Source of the DNA: Streptomyces lateritius
Lineage (GTDB): Bacteria > Actinomycetota > Actinomycetes > Streptomycetales > Streptomycetaceae
Assembly: GCF_014649715.1 (NCBI RefSeq)
Contig: NZ_BMTO01000013.1
Location: 95,563-127,668 of the forward strand
DNA: 32,106 nt
Reading direction: 5' to 3'
The position numbers and the translations under genes are program-made. Positions 1 to 7,161 of the stretch are shown here, piece by piece; the stretch's first letter is position 1; every line of letters begins with the position of its first letter. The notes under the pieces were generated by a model. The model was given only the letters and a program-made list of their open reading frames with translations, made no database searches and was not told the origin of the DNA.

Positions 1-1452
1 GATCCTCACCACCGACCGGTCGCCGACGCCGAGCGTGCTCGGTCCGTTCCCGATCGCGTTCCACACCTCGATCCGCACCCGGCCGTTCGCCAGGTTCCCG
101 TGGCTTCCGGTGGCGGACTTCAGGCCTCTCGCCTGGGTGTAGTGCTCGTAGCCCGGTACGGGATCGGTCGCGAAGTACTGGTACGTCTCCACCCGCTCCC
201 AGCTCCCGTCCCCGGTCCGGTCGTAACTCACCCGTACCTGCTGGCCGTTGGCCACGACCGATCCCGCGTCGACGGACAGGTCGAACTGGGTCGAGCCGCC
301 GTTGTACGTCCGTGTGATCGGCCCGGAGGTGAAGACCTGCGGGTTGACCGGAGTGCCGTCGTGGTTGGCGCCGCCGGCCGAGGCCAGGGACACCGTGGCC
401 GCGGCGGTCGCGTCCCCGGCGGCGCCGCCCGTCCGCAGGTACAGCTGCGAGGAACCCGAGGGCGGGGGAGTCGTCGGCGGCGGGGTGGTCGGCGGCGGGG
501 TGGTCGTCGAGCCGCCGCCCCTCGTCCACACCGCCACGTAGTCGACGAGCATGGGCCGCCCCGAAACGGTCGCGGCCGTGGGCGTCTTCCCGGCCAGAGC
601 GTCCGGGAAGGCCCCGCCCATCGCCACGTTGAGGAGGATGAAGTAACCCGCGTGGCTCGTCATGTCCGCCCACGCCTGGGCGCCCACCCGGGTCTCGTTC
701 ACGCTGTGGAAGAGCTGGTCGTCCACGTACCAGCGCAGCTCGTTGGGGGAGACCGAGCGGTCCCACTCGAAGCGGTAGGTGTGGAAGGCCGACTGGCAGC
801 TCGCGCCGGGGCACGTGCGGCTGGCGCCGATGCCGGTGGTCTCGCCGCAGGGGCCGCCCGGGTTGATGCCGCAGTGCAGCACGCCCCAGACGGAGTTGAC
901 GCCGTTGACGTTCTCCATGATGTCGAACTCGCCGATGGCCGGCCAGTTCCAGTAGTTGCCCCGGTAGGGCGCGCCGAGCGCCCAGAAGGCGGGCCAGTAA
1001 CCGAGGGCCGCGTCACCGGTGACGTTCGGCATCTGGATCCGGCCCTCGATGCGCAGGGTCCCGCCCGCCGGGGCCTTGAAGTCGGCCCGCTTCGTCTCGA
1101 TCCGGGCCGAGGTCCAGTTCCCCGCGCCGTCCTTCAGCGGGGTGATCCGGAGGTTGCCGGTGCCGTCGAGGCGCAGGTTGTCGGGGCTCGACGTGTAGTT
1201 CTGTACCTCTCCGGTGCCCCAGTTGGCGGGCCCGCCGGGGTAGCCGTGGCCGGTGTCGATCTGCCAGTCGGCGGCGTTCGGCAGGGCGCGGTCGGGGCCG
1301 TTGAAGTCGTCGCTCCACTGGAGCGACCAGCCGGGGGCGGGGGGAACGGCGCCGCTGGCGCTGCCGGCCCCGCCGAGACCGAGCAGGGCGCCGGCGGCGA
1401 GCGCGGCGGCGAGGAGTGAGGCGAGCAGGGGGGTGCGTCGGACGCGGCTCAA
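1..1452 (-). CDS. Secreted GH16 beta-glucanase with C-terminal accessory module (partial)
   Basis: Endo-beta-glucanase (probably laminarinase/beta-1,3-glucanase) expected to be exported and to hydrolyse beta-glucan outside the cell. The TTG start at 1452 follows a GGAGG six bases upstream. Residues 1-35 form a signal peptide (MSRVRR, then a hydrophobic Ala/Leu stretch). The GH16 domain covers about 38-311 and carries the family motif GEFDIMENV, with E175 as expected nucleophile, D177 as helper and E180 as acid/base. A Thr/Pro linker (about 314-332) leads to a module starting at about residue 336 that resembles C-terminal modules of other bacterial beta-1,3-glucanases; which CBM family it belongs to is uncertain. 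The 484 residues in the window have no stop, so the C-terminus lies outside. Promoter and a LacI-type operator lie just upstream. Substrate specificity within GH16 is inferred, not proven. Confidence 0.9.
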   Translation of the reverse strand, partial: MSRVRRTPLLASLLAAALAAGALLGLGGAGSASGAVPPAPGWSLQWSDDFNGPDRALPNAADWQIDTGHGYPGGPANWGTGEVQNYTSSPDNLRLDGTGNLRITPLKDGAGNWTSARIETKRADFKAPAGGTLRIEGRIQMPNVTGDAALGYWPAFWALGAPYRGNYWNWPAIGEFDIMENVNGVNSVWGVLHCGINPGGPCGETTGIGASRTCPGASCQSAFHTYRFEWDRSVSPNELRWYVDDQLFHSVNETRVGAQAWADMTSHAGYFILLNVAMGGAFPDALAGKTPTAATVSGRPMLVDYVAVWTRGGGSTTTPPPTTPPPTTPPPSGSSQLYLRTGGAAGDATAAATVSLASAGGANHDGTPVNPQVFTSGPITRTYNGGSTQFDLSVDAGSVVANGQQVRVSYDRTGDGSWERVETYQYFATDPVPGYEHYTQARGLKSATGSHGNLANGRVRIEVWNAIGNGPSTLGVGDRSVVRI

Positions 1453-1489
1453 GGGACACCTCCGGTGAGGATGGTGCGCGAGGGGGGGT

Positions 1490-1503
1490 TGAGAGCGCTC
1501 TCA
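1490..1503. promoter_or_regulatory. LacI-family operator (14-bp perfect palindrome)
   Basis: TGAGAGCGCTCTCA is a perfect inverted repeat with the central CG typical of LacI-family sites. It differs by one base per half from the CebR box of streptomycetes (TGGGAGCGCTCCCA). It lies at the predicted transcription start of the GH16 gene and 37 bases above its TTG, so a bound repressor would block initiation until a sugar inducer releases it. Which repressor binds is unknown; none is encoded in the window. Confidence 0.75.
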
Positions 1504-1510
1504 GGCAGCT

Positions 1511-1539
1511 TTTGTAGTCGGAGACACGGGCCCCGTCAA
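1511..1539 (-). promoter_or_regulatory. Sigma70-type promoter of the GH16 gene
   Basis: On the minus strand, TTGACG (1539-1534) and TACAAA (1516-1511) are separated by exactly 17 bases. The predicted start, about 1504-1505, falls at the edge of the LacI-type palindrome. The -35 element partly occupies the loop of the hairpin that ends the upstream aldo-keto reductase operon. Confidence 0.65.
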
Positions 1540-1547
1540 TGGGGCCG
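1528..1547 (-). terminator. Hairpin downstream of the aldo-keto reductase gene
   Basis: GGCCCC (1529-1534) and GGGGCC (1541-1546) form a short perfect stem around a six-base loop, 14-31 bases after the reductase stop codon. It has no U-tract, which is usual for this genus. It overlaps the next promoter. Confidence 0.45.
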
Positions 1548-1560
1548 GTGCCTTCGGATG

Positions 1561-2439
1561 TCAAACGCTCAGCTCGGCCAACTCGGTGGGGGAGAGCACG
1601 AGTTCGGACGCGGCCGCCGAGTCCCGTACCGTCTCCGGGCGGCTCGCACCAGGGATCGGGAGCATCGTCTCTCCGCGCGACAGCAGCCAGGCGAGCGCCA
1701 CCCGCTGCGGGCTGACGCCCCGCGCCCGCGCCACCCGGTGGAACCCGCCGAACCGCCGGTCCTCCCGCAGTGCGGACGCCCCGTCGAGCGAACTGCGCGA
1801 GATCCCGCCCAGCGGGCTCCACGGCATGAAGACAAGACCCAGCTCCGCGCAGAGCCGCAGCTCCGCCTCGGTGGTCCGCACCTCGGGCGAGTACCGGTTC
1901 TGCACGGAGACCAGCCGCTCGCCGAGGATCCGCCGGGCCAGCACGATCTGCTCGACGTCCACGTTCGAGACGCCGGCCAGCCGGATCGTGCCCGCGTCCA
2001 GCAACTCCCGCATCGCGCCGAGCGATTCGGCGTACGGGACCTGCGGGTCGGGCTTGTGCAGCTGGTACAGCCCGATCGCCTTCACGCCGAGCCGGCGCGC
2101 CGAGGCCTCGGCCGCCCGCCGCAGGTGCGCGGGGCGGCCGTCCACGGTCCATCCGCCGTCGGGCGTACGCCCCCGGCCGCCCTTCGTCGCCACCAGTACG
2201 TCGTCCGTCCGGCCGCCGTACGAGGCCAGGGCCCGCGCCACGAGCAGCTCGCCCTCCCCGGCCTCGCCGCCCGGCGGGTGGTAGGAGTCCGCCGTGTCCA
2301 GCAGGGTGACGCCCGCGTCGAGGGCCGCGTGGACGGTGGCCAGAGCGCGGGCCTCGTCGGGGCGGCCCTCGATGGAGAGCGGCATGGCGCCGAGACCGAT
2401 CGCCCCGACCCGTACGTCCCCGAGCATGCGGTACCGCAT
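1561..2439 (-). CDS. Aldo/keto reductase
   Basis: A 292-residue NADPH-dependent oxidoreductase of the AKR superfamily, expected to be cytosolic and to reduce an aldehyde or ketone of unknown identity. The catalytic tetrad is visible: D48 and Y53 (LLDTADSY), K86 (VATKGG) and H128 (LYQLHKPD). The later segment FMPWSPLGG and the C-terminal PIPGASRPE match the NADP-binding part of the family. The ATG shares one base with the TGA of the upstream SDR gene (TGATG), so the two are almost certainly translationally coupled and may act in sequence on one substrate. In-frame codons upstream belong to the overlapping frame of the SDR gene and have no ribosome binding site, so the ATG at 2439 is preferred. 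Confidence 0.9.
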   Translation of the reverse strand: MRYRMLGDVRVGAIGLGAMPLSIEGRPDEARALATVHAALDAGVTLLDTADSYHPPGGEAGEGELLVARALASYGGRTDDVLVATKGGRGRTPDGGWTVDGRPAHLRRAAEASARRLGVKAIGLYQLHKPDPQVPYAESLGAMRELLDAGTIRLAGVSNVDVEQIVLARRILGERLVSVQNRYSPEVRTTEAELRLCAELGLVFMPWSPLGGISRSSLDGASALREDRRFGGFHRVARARGVSPQRVALAWLLSRGETMLPIPGASRPETVRDSAAASELVLSPTELAELSV

Positions 2440-3332
2440 CAGCGCGCCCCCACCGTCTCGGTGACGGCCCGAGGAAGCCAGTCGGAAACATGGGTGAATT
2501 CGTATCCCAGAGCCGTCGCCCGGGCGTTGTCCATTCCGTACGAACGGGAGAAGGAGAACGGTGAAACCTCCCCGACCTCCACTTCCCGGAACACGGTCCG
2601 GCCGCCCACCTGCTTCTCCACCTCCGCGCAGATGCCGGCGGTGGTGAGAAGGCCGTGGGAATGGGCGTTCACCGGCCCGGTGAATTCCGCCTCCACCGTC
2701 CACGCCAGGAATTCAGCGATCTCCTCGACGTGGATGTAGGTGGCCGGGTGGTTCACGACCGGCACGGCGATCGGCTCGCCCGCCCGGATGCGGCGTGCGT
2801 AATGGTCGAGGCGGCCGGTGAAGTCGTCGTCGCCGCCCAGTACATGGGCCACTCGTACCGCCGTGAACGGGAACGGCGGAGCGGCCGCGAAGACGGCCTC
2901 GGCCTGCCGCTTGCCCTCTCCGTAGTGTGCGTCGAGGAACTCCGGATCTTTCCAGGGGAGATCCATGTCGACGGTCACCGTCCGGGGATCCACGGCCTCC
3001 TCCCGTACGGGAACGGCCGCGTCCTCGTACTCGTAGACCTCCACCGTCGACGTCATCACATATCGCCGGGTCCGCGGCCCGAACACCCGCCGGGCGACGG
3101 CCGCCTGGCGCGGGGTGTAACAGACCTGGTCGACGACGACGTCGAAGGTCCGGCCGCCGAGGGCGCTCTCCAGAGCCGCTTCGTCGTCCCGGTCGGCGAC
3201 CAGCCGGGTGGTTCCTTCGACGGCCGCGGCAGAACCCCGATTGAGCACCGTCACCGCATGCCCGGATTCCACGAGACGGGCCGTCAGCCGCTTTCCGAAA
3301 TAGCGGTTTCCGCCGATGATCAGAATGTCCAT
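2439..3332 (-). CDS. NAD-dependent epimerase/dehydratase-like extended SDR
   Basis: A 297-residue extended short-chain dehydrogenase/reductase. The N-terminal Rossmann fold shows MDILIIGGNRYFG (glycine motif at 7-13). The active-site region has MTSTVEVY (93-100) and YGEGK with Y137 and K141 as the catalytic pair. This type resembles NAD-dependent epimerases and the isoflavone-reductase/mRNA-binding-like group of bacterial sugar-nucleotide-type SDRs; the substrate cannot be told from sequence. It is the first gene of a two-gene operon with the aldo-keto reductase and is divergent from the Lrp/AsnC regulator with only 44 bases between start codons, so that regulator probably controls it. Confidence 0.85.
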   Translation of the reverse strand: MDILIIGGNRYFGKRLTARLVESGHAVTVLNRGSAAAVEGTTRLVADRDDEAALESALGGRTFDVVVDQVCYTPRQAAVARRVFGPRTRRYVMTSTVEVYEYEDAAVPVREEAVDPRTVTVDMDLPWKDPEFLDAHYGEGKRQAEAVFAAAPPFPFTAVRVAHVLGGDDDFTGRLDHYARRIRAGEPIAVPVVNHPATYIHVEEIAEFLAWTVEAEFTGPVNAHSHGLLTTAGICAEVEKQVGGRTVFREVEVGEVSPFSFSRSYGMDNARATALGYEFTHVSDWLPRAVTETVGAR

Positions 3333-3376
3333 GCCATAAGTGTTACGTTGTGCGCCCGCCGTCTGAAGGGGGAAAC

Positions 3377-3919
3377 ATGGGAGTCCCGGCTGTCGCGCCG
3401 AAAGAACCACGGTATCCGCGTCCTGCCGCCAACGGAACCTCGGCGGGCGCCTTCGACGCCGTCGACCGGCAGATCCTGGAGCTCGTCCAGAGCGACGGAC
3501 GGATCAAGCTCAGCGAGCTCGGCCGGCGCGTGCGGCTCAGCCCCGCGGCCGTCACCGAGCGGGTGCGGCGCCTGGAGGCATGCGGGGCGATCACCGGATA
3601 CGGCGCGCACGTCTCCCCGGCCCGGCTCGGCTACGGGCTGCAGGCCTTCATCCGGGTCAACCCGCACGGCGGGTACACCCTCAAGCACCCGCGGACGCTC
3701 GAACTGACCGCCCGTCCCGAGGTCCTGGAGGTCCACCACGTCGTCGGCGAGGACTGCTGGATCCTCAAGGTCGCCGTCACCGACACCCTCCACCTCGAAG
3801 ACGTCCTGGAGCAGACCTCGGCCCTCGGCCGGACGACCACCTCGATCGTGCTGTCCTCGCCGGTGGAGCGCAAACCCCTCCTCCCGGCGGAGGGCGCTCC
3901 CGCCGACAACCGCCCTTGA
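3377..3919 (+). CDS. Lrp/AsnC family transcriptional regulator
   Basis: A 180-residue DNA-binding protein. After a 25-residue Pro/Ala-rich leader, residues about 28-80 form the AsnC-type winged HTH (DAVDRQILELVQSDGRIKL, then the recognition helix in LSPAAVTERVRRLE). The C-terminal half is the RAM/AsnC ligand-binding fold (VLEVHHVVGEDCWILKV). Family members sense amino acids or related small molecules and often regulate an adjacent divergent gene. The ATG at 3377 has AAGGGGGA just upstream; an in-frame ATG 27 bases earlier lies before that site and is less likely. Target and ligand are unknown; the divergent SDR-AKR operon is the obvious candidate. Confidence 0.88.
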   Translation: MGVPAVAPKEPRYPRPAANGTSAGAFDAVDRQILELVQSDGRIKLSELGRRVRLSPAAVTERVRRLEACGAITGYGAHVSPARLGYGLQAFIRVNPHGGYTLKHPRTLELTARPEVLEVHHVVGEDCWILKVAVTDTLHLEDVLEQTSALGRTTTSIVLSSPVERKPLLPAEGAPADNRP

Positions 3920-3945
3920 CAACCCGGCGCCGGTGCGGCTGAGAT
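3916..3945 (+). promoter_or_regulatory. Candidate promoter of the nitroreductase-hemerythrin gene
   Basis: A perfect TTGACA (3916-3921) is followed after 18 bases by TGAGAT (3940-3945). The -35 element overlaps the stop codon of the Lrp/AsnC gene. The predicted start would be near 3952, giving a leader of about 70 bases before the TTG at 4021. Confidence 0.45.
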
Positions 3946-4020
3946 GAAGAAACTCGCGTCGCGTGCCGGTCCGCGCTGGAAAGCGGAGGCATGGAGGCAA
4001 GAGGACCGTAGGGACGGCTG

Positions 4021-4884
4021 TTGCCTCTCCACTTCAATTCCCAGATCATCGACGAGTTCCGCACCAACGCCGGCAGGCTCGGCGGCCCCTTCGAGGGATG
4101 GGTGCTCCTTCTTCTCACCACCACCGGCGCCCGGTCCGGAAAAGACCACACCACCCCGCTCGGCTTCGTCGAGGACCGGGACGAGAACGGTCGCGACCGG
4201 CTCCTCGTCACCGGCTCGGCCGGCGGCTCCGACCGGCACCCCGACTGGTACCGCAACATCCTGGTGAACCCCACCGTCACCGTGGAACGGGGCACCGAGA
4301 CCTGGCGGGCCACCGCCGTCGCGGCCACCGGCGCCGAGCGCGACCGGCTCTTCGCCAAGGTGGTCGCCGCGGCCCCCGGTTACGCCGACTACCAGAAGGC
4401 CACCGACCGGATCATCCCGGTGGTCGCCCTCTACCGGATCCCCGAGGACACCTACACCCCACCGAACCGGCTCGACGCCCTCGCCGGCGAGCTGATCAAG
4501 ATCCACGACTGGCTGCGCTCCGAACTCACCGCCCTCGCCGAGGGGCTCGGTTCCCGCACCGCCTCCGGACTCACCGTGGAGCTGCGCCGCCACTGCCTGA
4601 CCTTCTGCTCGGCGATGGCCGTCCACCACGGCGGGGAGGACGCCGGCCTCTTCCCGTACCTGGCCCGCACCCATCCCGAGAAGGCCGAGGTCTTTGCCCG
4701 CCTCCAGGCCGAGCACGCGACGGTCGGCCGCGTCCTGGACGAACTCCAGGCCCTGCTGGCCCGCCTCGACGACGCGGAACCGGGGGCGCTGCACGCCGAG
4801 TTCGACCGGCTCCGCGGGGAGCTGGAGACCCACTTCGCGTACGAGGAGGAGCAGGTGCTCCCGCTGCTGCGGGAGAGTGTCTGA
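4021..4884 (+). CDS. Deazaflavin-dependent nitroreductase fused to hemerythrin domain
   Basis: A 287-residue two-domain protein. Residues 1-142 match the Ddn/DUF385 split-barrel family, whose members use reduced F420 to reduce quinones or nitro compounds (LTTTGARSGKDHTTPLGF, then HPDWYRNILVNPTVTVE). Residues about 155-287 are a hemerythrin HHE domain with candidate di-iron ligands H162, H202/H203, E206, H232, H271 and E275. An in-frame TAG at 4009-4011 forces the start to be at or after 4012, and the TTG at 4021 begins the normal family N-terminus. An upstream AGGGA is weak. The domain pairing suggests F420 redox chemistry combined with O2, NO or iron sensing; that role is inference. The next gene downstream is a MerR regulator with its own promoter. 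Confidence 0.88.
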   Translation: MPLHFNSQIIDEFRTNAGRLGGPFEGWVLLLLTTTGARSGKDHTTPLGFVEDRDENGRDRLLVTGSAGGSDRHPDWYRNILVNPTVTVERGTETWRATAVAATGAERDRLFAKVVAAAPGYADYQKATDRIIPVVALYRIPEDTYTPPNRLDALAGELIKIHDWLRSELTALAEGLGSRTASGLTVELRRHCLTFCSAMAVHHGGEDAGLFPYLARTHPEKAEVFARLQAEHATVGRVLDELQALLARLDDAEPGALHAEFDRLRGELETHFAYEEEQVLPLLRESV

Positions 4885-4885
4885 C

Positions 4886-4930
4886 AGGAGGGCGGGTGAC
4901 GGGAGGGCGGGTGACGGGAGGGCGGGTGAG
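4886..4930. repeat. Three tandem copies of a 15-bp unit
   Basis: The unit GGGAGGGCGGGTGAC occurs three times head-to-tail (4886-4900, 4901-4915, 4916-4930), with single-base changes at the first base of copy 1 and the last base of copy 3. It begins directly after the stop codon of the hemerythrin fusion and ends 20 bases before the MerR promoter. One strand is almost pure purine plus a few C/T. Confidence 0.85.
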
Positions 4931-4949
4931 CGGATCGCGCCGTCTCCGC

Positions 4950-4980
4950 TTGCCTTGACGTCGGCGTCAAGGCTTACGTT
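4950..4980 (+). promoter_or_regulatory. MerR-type promoter/operator of the merR-trx operon
   Basis: TTGCCT (4950-4955) and TACGTT (4975-4980) are separated by 19 bases, the over-long spacing typical of MerR-activated promoters. The spacer holds an inverted repeat: CCTTGACG (4953-4960) and CGTCAAGG (4965-4972) around a four-base centre. This suggests that the MerR protein encoded just downstream binds here and regulates its own operon. The predicted start (about 4987-4988) nearly coincides with the ATG, so the message may be leaderless or nearly so. Confidence 0.7.
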
Positions 4981-4987
4981 CGGAGAC

Positions 4988-5380
4988 ATGCGAATCGGCG
5001 AGCTGGCCGAGCTGGCCGGAACGACCACGCGGACTCTGCGCTACTACGAGTCCCGTGGCCTTCTGGCCGCCCGGCGCGACGAGAACGGCTACCGCACGTA
5101 CGACGAGGAAGACCTGCGCCTGCTGCGACAGATCCGGACCCTGCAGGACTCCGGGTTCGAGCTCGAGGAGACGCGGCCGTTCGTGGAGTGCCTGCGGGCG
5201 GGGCACCCGGCGGGCGACGCCTGCCCCGCGTCGCTCGACGTCTACCGGCGCAAGCTCGGGGAACTCGACGCGCTTGTCGAACAGCTCCAGGCGGCGCGCG
5301 CGCGGGTCGCCGCGCGGCTGCTGCGGGCCGAGGCGGAACTGCCCGGCGGCCCGGAACCCACATGCGAACTCGGAGGATGA
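4988..5380 (+). CDS. MerR family transcriptional regulator
   Basis: A 130-residue regulator with an N-terminal MerR winged HTH (MRIGELAELAGTTTRTLRYY, residues 1-20, then GYRTYDEEDLRLLRQI) and a long dimerisation helix at about 80-115. It lacks the cysteine pattern of MerR metal sensors but has C68 and C79 at the hinge and C126 near the C-terminus. A thioredoxin follows 4 bases after its stop, which suggests thiol/redox sensing, though this is inference. The ATG at 4988 has GGAG three bases before it and sits just below its own operator. Confidence 0.9.
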   Translation: MRIGELAELAGTTTRTLRYYESRGLLAARRDENGYRTYDEEDLRLLRQIRTLQDSGFELEETRPFVECLRAGHPAGDACPASLDVYRRKLGELDALVEQLQAARARVAARLLRAEAELPGGPEPTCELGG

Positions 5381-5384
5381 CGGA

Positions 5385-5726
5385 ATGATGCAGGTGGAGG
5401 GTGTCACCACGGTGACCGACGCCGACTTCGACACCGAGGTGCTGGGGGCCGGGCCGCCGGTCCTGGTGGAGTTCACCGCGGACTGGTGCGGCCCCTGCCG
5501 TCAGCTGGCCCCGGTCCTCGGCGCGGTCGCCGCGGAGAAGGCGGGCCAGCTGAAGATCGTCCAGCTGGACGTGGACAGGAACCCGGAGATCACGCGCCGG
5601 TACGGCGTGCTGTCGATGCCGACGCTGATGGTGTTCCGGGCGGGCGAACCCGTGAAGTCGATGGTGGGCGCCCGCCCCAAGCGCCGCCTCCTCCAGGAAC
5701 TGGAGGACGTCCTGGCCCCCGCCTAG
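5385..5726 (+). CDS. trxA: Thioredoxin
   Basis: A 113-residue cytosolic thioredoxin that reduces protein disulfides. The active site WCGPC is at 34-38 (C35, C38) and the cis-proline is P79 (SMPT). The length is normal for the family. GGAGG at 5372-5376, inside the end of merR, serves its ATG, and a second in-frame ATG follows immediately. It forms an operon with the MerR regulator. Its TAG stop is the inner part of the CTAG at the left end of the inverted-repeat element that follows, so the element abuts the gene exactly. Confidence 0.93.
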   Translation: MMQVEGVTTVTDADFDTEVLGAGPPVLVEFTADWCGPCRQLAPVLGAVAAEKAGQLKIVQLDVDRNPEITRRYGVLSMPTLMVFRAGEPVKSMVGARPKRRLLQELEDVLAPA

Positions 5727-5900
5727 GCCGTGTCCGTAGTCCCGCCTGGCCCGCGACGCCTGGCACGCGCGCTCGCCGCGTCGTGGGGATCACCCGAGTA
5801 CGCCCGGTACGAGGGCGACCCTCCGCCTTCTCGATCGCACGCACCGGACGCCGCGGGCCCTGCCCTGCGGGCAGACGGCACTACTTGCCGGACACGGCCT
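5724..5900. mobile_element. MITE-like repeat, copy A
   Basis: About 177 bp bounded by a perfect 12-bp terminal inverted repeat: AGGCCGTGTCCG (5725-5736) and CGGACACGGCCT (5889-5900). A near-identical element lies at 31803-31977 in the same orientation. It carries no reading frame with a recognisable product; frames through it resemble low-complexity Arg/Gly/Ala proteins often mis-annotated in streptomycetes. It contains an internal hairpin (CTGCCC/GGGCAG). The left end supplies the thioredoxin stop codon and the right end encodes the last residues and stop of thrS. Mobilisation by an IS transposase in trans is inferred from structure only. Confidence 0.7.
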
Positions 5901-7122
5901 GGGAAGCGTCCGGCCACAGCTCGCTGGAGTGGGACCCGATCAGGGCCTCGATCCGGTCGAGCATCCCCTCCGCCGGCACGGCGGCGAGCCGGCGGCCGTC
6001 GCGCAGCCTCAGCGCGAGACGGTCGTCGGCGGCCTCCCGGAAGCCGACCACCGCCTGGTACGGGACCAGCCGGGCCTCCCGTACACGGGCCCCCAGGGTG
6101 CCCCGCTCGGGTCCTGAGACCTCGGCCCGCAGACCCCGCGCGACGCACCTCGCCGCCAGAGCCTCGGCGCGCGGGACGTCCCCCTCGGAGACGGGCAGGA
6201 TCACCACCTGGACGGGTGCCAGCCAGGCGGGGAAGGCGCCGCCGTGCCGCTCCAGGAGATGGGCGACGGCCCGCTCCACACTGCCGATGACACTGCGGTG
6301 GATCATCACCGGCCGGTGCTTGGCGCCGTCCGGGCCGATGTAGTGCAGGTCGAACCGCTCGGGCTGGTGCAAGTCGATCTGTACGGTGGACAGGGTCGAC
6401 TCGCGCCCCGAGCCGTCCGCGACCTGGACGTCGATCTTGGGCCCGTAGAACGCGGCCTCGCCCTCGGCGGCCTCGTAGGCGAGACCGGAGGCGTCGAGCA
6501 CCTCGGTGAGCAGGGCGGTGGACCGCTCCCACATCTCGGGCGCGGCGACGTACTTCCCGCCGGGCCCGGGCAGCGAGAGCCGGTACCGGACGGGGACGAC
6601 GTCCATGGCCTCGTACGCCCGCCGGATCATCTCCAGGGCGGCGGCGGCCTCCTCCGCGACCTGGTCCAGGGTGCAGAAGATGTGCGCGTCGTTCAGCTGG
6701 ATGGCCCGGACCCGGGTCAACCCCCCGAGCACACCGGAGAGTTCGGAGCGGTACATGGCGCCGAGCTCGGCCATGCGCAGTGGCAGCTCGCGATAGCTGT
6801 GGGCGCGGGAGCGGTACATCACCGCGTGGTGGGGACAGAGGCTCGGCCGCAGCACGGCCTGCTCCCCGCCGATGTCCATCGGCGGGTACATGTCGTCGCT
6901 GTAGTGCGCCCAGTGCCCGGAGATCTCGTAGAGCTCGCGTTTGCCGAGCACGGGCGAGTACACGTGGCGGTAGCCGGCCCGGCGCTCGGCGGCGCGGACG
7001 TACTCCTCCAGGGCGTACCGGACGACCGCGCCGTCGGGCAGCCAGTACGGCAGCCCGGCCCCGATCAGCGGGTCGGTGTCGAACAGGTTCAGCTCGCGGC
7101 CGAGCCGGCGGTGGTCGTGCAT
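5881..7122 (-). CDS. thrS: Auxiliary threonyl-tRNA synthetase lacking the N-terminal editing domains
   Basis: A 413-residue class II synthetase that charges tRNA-Thr with threonine, against about 640 residues for the usual enzyme: the TGS and editing (N2) domains are absent. The three zinc ligands are kept: Cys in RPSLCPHH, His in NDAHIFC and His in VMIHRSVIGS. Motif 2 (AMYRSE), GLTRVR and motif 3 (GSVERAVAHLLE) are intact. The C-terminal anticodon-binding domain starts at PAWLAPVQVVILP. AGGAG sits seven bases before the ATG. A Thr-codon leader peptide and hairpin lie upstream. The last codons (AVSGK, stop) are encoded by the end of repeat element A. A housekeeping thrS is expected elsewhere in the genome. 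It could provide resistance to a ThrRS inhibitor such as borrelidin; that is inference. Confidence 0.9.
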   Translation of the reverse strand: MHDHRRLGRELNLFDTDPLIGAGLPYWLPDGAVVRYALEEYVRAAERRAGYRHVYSPVLGKRELYEISGHWAHYSDDMYPPMDIGGEQAVLRPSLCPHHAVMYRSRAHSYRELPLRMAELGAMYRSELSGVLGGLTRVRAIQLNDAHIFCTLDQVAEEAAAALEMIRRAYEAMDVVPVRYRLSLPGPGGKYVAAPEMWERSTALLTEVLDASGLAYEAAEGEAAFYGPKIDVQVADGSGRESTLSTVQIDLHQPERFDLHYIGPDGAKHRPVMIHRSVIGSVERAVAHLLERHGGAFPAWLAPVQVVILPVSEGDVPRAEALAARCVARGLRAEVSGPERGTLGARVREARLVPYQAVVGFREAADDRLALRLRDGRRLAAVPAEGMLDRIEALIGSHSSELWPDASQAVSGK

Positions 7123-7161
7123 GGTGGTCTCCTCGCGGGAAGCGGGCGAGTGACCGCAGAA

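Noticed and set aside
471..510. Tandem GC repeat in the GH16 gene
   Set aside because: It is the coding sequence of the Pro/Thr linker between the domains.
4886..4930. CRISPR-like array
   Set aside because: The units are contiguous 15-mers without spacers.
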